64,000 bases of DNA from CAIYQJ01 sp963717255 (GTDB lineage Bacteria > Chloroflexota > Limnocylindria > Limnocylindrales > CSP1-4): positions 124,001 to 188,000 of the forward strand of contig CAVQVT010000006.1 of NCBI GenBank assembly GCA_963717255.1, written 5' to 3'. A program made the position numbers and the translations under genes. This document shows, one piece after another, positions 60,221 to 64,000 of this stretch. Below the pieces are notes generated by a model, which did not search any database, was not told the DNA's origin, and saw only the letters and a list, made by a program, of their open reading frames with translations. The stretch's first letter is position 1. The number at the start of each line of letters is the position of its first letter.

Positions 60221-60346
60221 GCGTCCCTCCCGGTGCGGGTGCGCGATGGGTACGGGGAGCACGCGGAAGTCACACTCGTCCCGGTCGGACGACCGTGCCC
60301 TCATCGTACGCCCGGTCTGCGAGCCTTCTTCCTTCCCGGCCTGCGC

Positions 60347-60394
60347 CGCGAAACGACGGGAGCCCCGCGTAACGGGGGCTCCCGTCGTTTCGCG
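60347..60394. terminator. Strong hairpin between divergent genes
   Basis: The arms 60347-60366 and 60375-60394 are exact 20-bp complements with an 8-nt loop (GCGTAACG). It lies between the start of the minus-strand membrane-protein gene (60220) and paralogue 2 (60496), so no gene ends at it. It may attenuate paralogue 2, or be a relic of a lost gene. The rest of the 275-bp gap has no clear feature. Confidence 0.75.
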
Positions 60395-60495
60395 CGCCAG
60401 GCGCGCCCCGGTGTCAGGCAGGGGGGCGCCTCCGTCGAACGCCGCGGCGAGGGCCGGCTGACCGGCAGGTGATCCCCGTCGGCCATCCTCGGCCG

Positions 60496-61242
60496 ATGGA
60501 ACGACGGCGGGTCGGACGTGCGCTTCGCGCGCTGCGCCGGGCACGCTCCCTGCTCCAGTCGGACGTTGCCGACGCGGCGGGCGTCTCGCAGCCCACCGTC
60601 TCCGCCATCGAGCGCGGGCGATGGGACGCGATGTCGGTGCGGACGCTCGGCCGGGTCTTCGATGCGGTCGACGCGGACGTCGAGATGGTCGTTCGCTACC
60701 GCGGCGGCGAGCTCGATCGACTGCTCGACGAGCGCCACGCCGCGACCGCGTCGGCGGTATCGCAGATCCTCCGCGAGCGCGGCTGGTCGGTCCTGCCGGA
60801 GGTGACGTTCAACCACTACGGCGACCGGGGTTCGATCGACCTCCTCGCGTTCCATCCGGTCGCGCGCGTCCTCCTCGTGACGGAGGTGAAGACCGAGATC
60901 ACGTCCGCCGAGGAGACGCTGCGGCGCCTCGACGTCAAGACGAGGATCGGCCCGCTCGTCGCGGCGAGCCGGTTCGACGCGAAGGACGTGCGCGTGGTCG
61001 GGCTGCTGGCCGTGAGGGCCTCGACGGCGAACCGGGACCGCGTCGCGCGGCTCGACTCCCTCTTCGGGCCATCCTTCTCCCTGCGCGGGCGTGAGCTTGC
61101 GGCCTGGCTGCACGCGCCGACGTCGCCTGCGCCAGGACACCGCGGCGCGCTCATGTTCGTCCGGGATATCGGTGTGACTGATCGCGCGCGCCGCGGGCGG
61201 AGGGGCGGCCGTGTCCGACGGCCCGGAGACCGCCACTCGTGA
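60496..61242 (+). CDS. HTH (XRE-like) protein with intact PD-(D/E)XK-like domain; paralogue 2
   Basis: The 248-residue protein has an XRE-type helix-turn-helix (residues about 5-62: QSDVADAAGVSQPTVSAIERG) and a C-terminal domain with the order Glu102, Asp115 (RGSIDLLAF), Glu130 and Lys132 (VTEVKTE), a PD-(D/E)XK pattern of restriction-endonuclease-like folds. In this it differs from paralogue 1, where Glu130 is Val. The tail is Arg-rich. The ATG was chosen at 60496; an ATG at 60469 is in frame but weaker. No partner gene sits next to it. Possible roles are a defence or addiction nuclease, or a repressor with a nuclease fold. Confidence 0.82.
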   Translation: MERRRVGRALRALRRARSLLQSDVADAAGVSQPTVSAIERGRWDAMSVRTLGRVFDAVDADVEMVVRYRGGELDRLLDERHAATASAVSQILRERGWSVLPEVTFNHYGDRGSIDLLAFHPVARVLLVTEVKTEITSAEETLRRLDVKTRIGPLVAASRFDAKDVRVVGLLAVRASTANRDRVARLDSLFGPSFSLRGRELAAWLHAPTSPAPGHRGALMFVRDIGVTDRARRGRRGGRVRRPGDRHS

Positions 61243-61321
61243 GCGTGAGGCGGCGGTTCGGGCGGCGACGGGAGGCCCGACCCGGCCCTCCGTCGGTGCG
61301 CCGGATCAGCGGGGATGATAT

Positions 61322-61375
61322 GCCGGACCTCGGCCGGGTGCCCGGCCGTCCGCCGGACCTCGGCCGGGTGCCCGG
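61322..61375. repeat. Two direct repeats of 24 bp at 30-bp period
   Basis: The sequence at 61322-61345 recurs exactly at 61352-61375. It lies in the 296-bp gap (61243-61538) after paralogue 2; apart from this and the hairpin at 61451-61480 nothing else is seen in the gap. Confidence 0.85.
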
Positions 61376-61450
61376 TCGCCCCGGCCGCCCGCCCGCGCCG
61401 CGCGCCACGGGTCGCGTGGCCCCACCTCTCTCGCGCGGCCATCTGGACAC

Positions 61451-61480
61451 GACGAAGCCCCGCCGAGGCGGGGCTTCGTC
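61451..61480. terminator. Hairpin terminator between paralogue 2 and the NfnAB-like operon
   Basis: Arms 61451-61464 and 61467-61480 are exact 14-bp complements with a 2-nt loop. The structure is 58 bp beyond the minus-strand stop at 61539 and about 210 bp after paralogue 2, and the genes are convergent, so it can serve both strands. No long T tract follows on either strand. Confidence 0.75.
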
Positions 61481-61538
61481 CGTTGCTCTGCGCCGGCGCG
61501 GGCACGCCCCGGGTGTCAGCCCGGGCGCGGCCCGGTGG

Positions 61539-63065
61539 TCAGGCCGGGACCGCCTCCGGCACGCCCATGAGGTAGTCGTCGATCGCGTGGGCGGCGTTCT
61601 TGCCGTCGCCCATGGCCAGGATCACCGTGGCGGCGCCGCGGACGATGTCGCCGCCCGCGAAGACGCCGGGCATGCTCGTCATCCCCTTCTCGTCGGTCTC
61701 GATGTAGCCGTACCTGGTGACCTTCAGCTCGGGGGCCGTCGCCGTGAGGAGCGGGTTCGATCGCGTCCCGATCGCCACGACGACCATGTCCGTCTCGATG
61801 ACGAACTCGGAGTCCGGGATCGGGTTCGGCCTCCGGCGCCCGGAATCGTCGGGCTCGCCGAGCTCCATCCGGATGCACCTTAGGCCGGTCACCCAGCCGT
61901 TCTCGTCGCCGAGGACCTCGACCGGCGCGGTGAGCATCTCGAAGATGACGCCCTCCTGCTCCGCGTGGTGGACCTCCTCCACGCGGGCGGGAAGCTCCTC
62001 CTTGCCGCGCCGGTAGATGATCGACGACGTCGCCGCGCCCATCCGCATCGCGGTGCGGACCGAGTCCATCGCCACGTTGCCGCCGCCGACGACCGCGACG
62101 CGCTGGCCGTGCAGCACCGGCGTATCCGTCCTGCCGGACCAGGCGCCCATGAGGTTCACGCGCGTGAGGTACTCGTTCGCGCTGTAGACGCCCTTGAAGT
62201 TCTCGCCCGGGACGTTCATGAACACCGGGAGGCCGGCACCGACCGCGATGAACACCGCGTCGAAGCGCTCTCGCAGCTCGCCGAGTGTCCACGTCTTCCC
62301 GATGATCGCGTTCGTCTCGATCTTCGCGCCGCGCGCGACGAGGCGGTCCACCTCCTGCTGGACGATGTCCTTCGGGAGGCGGAACTCCGGGATCCCGTAG
62401 ATGAGGACGCCGCCGGGGGCGTGGAAGGCCTCGAAGATCGTCACGTCGTGGCCGAGCGCCGTCAGCTCGCCCGCCGCGGTGAGGCCGGCCGGCCCGGAGC
62501 CGACGATGGCGACCTTGCGGCCCGTGGGCTCGTGGACGTCGAGGACCACCGCTCCCTCGTGCGTGTTCGCCCAGTCGGCGACGAAACGCTCGAGCGCGCC
62601 GATCGCGACGGCCGGTCCCTTCTTCGCGCGGATGCACCGGCCCTCGCACTGGATCTCCTGGGGGCAGACGCGGCCGGTGACGCACGGGAGCGCGTTGTCC
62701 GTGAGCATCGAGCGCGCCGCGCCGCGGACATCCCCCTCCTGGAGGAGCTTGATGAAGCCGGGGATGTCCACCCGGACCGGGCAGCCGTCCATGCACGTCG
62801 GGTTCTTGCACTGGAGACACCGGTCCGCTTCGAGGAAGGCGAGCGTCTCCGTGTAGCCGAGGTTGACCTCGGCGAAGTCCCGGGCGCGGACCTCCGCCGG
62901 GCGCTCGGGCATGCCGACGCGCTCGATCGCCATCCGTTCCTTGTTGGAGATGGGCCCGGACGTGGGGTCCCCCGGGATGTGCGGGGGGAGGGGAGCGCCG
63001 GCCTCCGCCTGGTGACCGGCGCCTGCACGGGCCGACGGGACGGTCGGCTCGAGCGGTTCGCTCAT
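61539..63065 (-). CDS. NfnB/GltD-like NADPH-dependent flavoprotein subunit
   Basis: The protein resembles the large subunit of NfnAB and the small subunit of glutamate synthase. The 508-residue product begins with an 85-residue lead, then two 4Fe-4S motifs (CLQCKNPTCMDGCPV; later CVTGRVCPQEIQCEGRC), a FAD motif (VAIVGSGPAGLTAA) and an NADP motif (VAVVGGGNVAMD), ending AMGDGKNAAHAIDDYL. The ATG at 63065 overlaps the upstream gene by 4 nt. In NfnAB it couples NADPH, NADH and ferredoxin; a glutamate synthase role would need a GltB, which is not seen. Confidence 0.9.
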   Translation of the reverse strand: MSEPLEPTVPSARAGAGHQAEAGAPLPPHIPGDPTSGPISNKERMAIERVGMPERPAEVRARDFAEVNLGYTETLAFLEADRCLQCKNPTCMDGCPVRVDIPGFIKLLQEGDVRGAARSMLTDNALPCVTGRVCPQEIQCEGRCIRAKKGPAVAIGALERFVADWANTHEGAVVLDVHEPTGRKVAIVGSGPAGLTAAGELTALGHDVTIFEAFHAPGGVLIYGIPEFRLPKDIVQQEVDRLVARGAKIETNAIIGKTWTLGELRERFDAVFIAVGAGLPVFMNVPGENFKGVYSANEYLTRVNLMGAWSGRTDTPVLHGQRVAVVGGGNVAMDSVRTAMRMGAATSSIIYRRGKEELPARVEEVHHAEQEGVIFEMLTAPVEVLGDENGWVTGLRCIRMELGEPDDSGRRRPNPIPDSEFVIETDMVVVAIGTRSNPLLTATAPELKVTRYGYIETDEKGMTSMPGVFAGGDIVRGAATVILAMGDGKNAAHAIDDYLMGVPEAVPA

Positions 63066-63982
63066 CGGGACGCCTCCTGCACGGCGGCGGGGCTGCCCGC
63101 GGCTGCGTCCGCGCCGAGCTCGGCCTCGGGCGCAGCGGCCGCCAGCTCCGCCATCTTCCGCACGTGGATCTGCTGGGCGCGCTCCTGCGCGGCCTGCTCG
63201 AAGCTGCGGTACGTCGTGAGGCGGTCGGCGAGCTCCCGGAAGTCGACCTCGTGCCCATCGAACTCCGGGCCGTCCACGCACGCGTAGACGGTCTTCCCGC
63301 CGACCTGGACGCGGCAGCCGCCGCACATCCCGGTGCCGTCGAGCATGATCGCGTTGAGCGAGACGAGGGTCGGCACGTGGTACGGCTGGGTCAGCGCCGA
63401 CACCGCCTTCATCATGGGGACCGGCCCGACCGCGTAGATCTCGTCCACGCCGCCGGCATCGAGCGCGTCCTTCAGGGCGTCCGTGACGAACCCGTGGCGG
63501 CCGTAGCTGCCGTCGTCCGTGCAGACGATGACGTCGCCGTAGCGGCGAAGCTCGTCCTCGAAGATGACCCACTCGCGCGAGCGGCCGCCGATGACGCTCG
63601 TCACACGGACGCCCTTCGCCGCGAGCCCCTGGGCGATCGGGTGGACGACCGCCGTCCCGACGCCGCCGCCGACGCAGATCGCGTGGCCGGACTCGATGAG
63701 CTCGGTGGGGCGGCCGAGGGGGCCGGCGATGTCCGCGATCGACTCGCCGACCTCGAGCGCCACGAGATCGCCGGTGCTCTTGCCGACGGACTGGATGACG
63801 AGGGTGATCGTCCCCGCCTCCCTGTCCCCGTCGGCGATCGTGAGCGGGATGCGCTCCGCCCCCGGGCCCATGTGGACGATGACGAACTGGCCCGGCTGGC
63901 GGATCTCCGCGATCCTGGGGGCCTCGACGACGAGGCGGGTGACGTTGGGCGACAGCTGAGCCTTCTCGCGGACAGGGTGCAT
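63062..63982 (-). CDS. NfnA-like ferredoxin-NADP+ reductase subunit (FNR/PyrK family)
   Basis: The 306-residue protein has an FNR fold: the N-terminal FAD domain (PGQFVIVHMGPGAERIPL), the NAD(P) part (CVGGGVGTAVVHPIAQGLAAKG) and a C-terminal 2Fe-2S-type cluster (GTGMCGGCRVQVGGKTVYAC, then VDGPEFDGHEVDF). The ATG at 63982 has a GAGG site upstream (minus strand). It overlaps the NfnB-like gene by ATGA. The pair resembles NfnAB or sulfide dehydrogenase. About 60 Ala/Glu-rich residues at the C-terminus are extra. The upstream region is outside the window. Confidence 0.9.
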   Translation of the reverse strand: MHPVREKAQLSPNVTRLVVEAPRIAEIRQPGQFVIVHMGPGAERIPLTIADGDREAGTITLVIQSVGKSTGDLVALEVGESIADIAGPLGRPTELIESGHAICVGGGVGTAVVHPIAQGLAAKGVRVTSVIGGRSREWVIFEDELRRYGDVIVCTDDGSYGRHGFVTDALKDALDAGGVDEIYAVGPVPMMKAVSALTQPYHVPTLVSLNAIMLDGTGMCGGCRVQVGGKTVYACVDGPEFDGHEVDFRELADRLTTYRSFEQAAQERAQQIHVRKMAELAAAAPEAELGADAAAGSPAAVQEASR

Positions 63983-64000
63983 CGGATCCTCGTGGTGGTG

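Overview
The window is bacterial chromosome with roughly 70% G+C by eye. Genes are tightly packed, with many GTG and some TTG starts and many 4-base ATGA/GTGA start-stop overlaps. There is no rRNA or tRNA gene and no recognisable insertion sequence, phage or CRISPR array. The most likely source is a Chloroflexota bacterium, perhaps of the Limnocylindria type. This rests on a Chloroflexota-style S12 with an insert, an F420-type PPOX enzyme, a GlmL/MutL-family protein in a housekeeping operon, and c-di-AMP genes beside glmM. No 16S gene is present, so this is an inference.

Region 1 (1-33.3 kb) is a long ribosomal and transcription supercluster, all on the plus strand: nusG-rplK-rplA | L10 leader-rplJ-rplL | rpoB-rpoC | rpsL-rpsG-fusA-tuf-rpsJ | rplC-D-W-B-rpsS-rplV-rpsC-rplP-rpmC-rpsQ-rplN-X-E-rpsZ-rpsH-rplF-R-rpsE-rpmD-rplO-secY-adk-map | infA-rpmJ-rpsM-K-D-rpoA-rplQ-truA-rplM-rpsI. 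Good -35/-10 promoters precede rpoB, rpsL and infA. Two strong hairpins separate rplL from rpoB. The rpoC reading frame is broken by one extra base at about 8405.

Region 2 (33.4-54.4 kb) is a plus-strand cell-envelope and RNA-modification run. It starts with a TPR protein, then cdaA-ybbR-glmM-glmS (c-di-AMP and UDP-GlcNAc supply), then acpS-nnrD-alr, a macro-domain protein and a 99-residue unknown. A GlmL-like protein and an unknown partner follow, then tsaE-tsaB-rimI-tsaD (t6A modification), rsmA-ispE-ridA-glmU and a CNNM/CBS membrane protein. glmS, glmM and glmU together give the full route from fructose-6-phosphate to UDP-GlcNAc.

Region 3 (54.4-64 kb) is more mosaic. It holds a minus-strand polyprenyl diphosphate synthase and recO plus a PPOX/F420 flavoprotein. 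Next comes glyS with a convergent membrane protein. Two paralogous HTH-nuclease-like proteins bracket that pair, with tandem and inverted repeats around them. The window ends with a minus-strand two-gene NfnAB-like NADPH/ferredoxin oxidoreductase operon.

The most interesting items are these: the HTH-PD-(D/E)XK paralog pair (one apparently active, one missing its catalytic Glu) with a 22-bp-perfect inverted-repeat element in one tail; the GlmL-like gene pair without glutamate mutase; a Ser at the rifampicin-site His of RpoB; a dispersed repeat placed twice in ribosomal operons; and a recurring -10 box about 6 nt before the start codon, which suggests leaderless transcripts.
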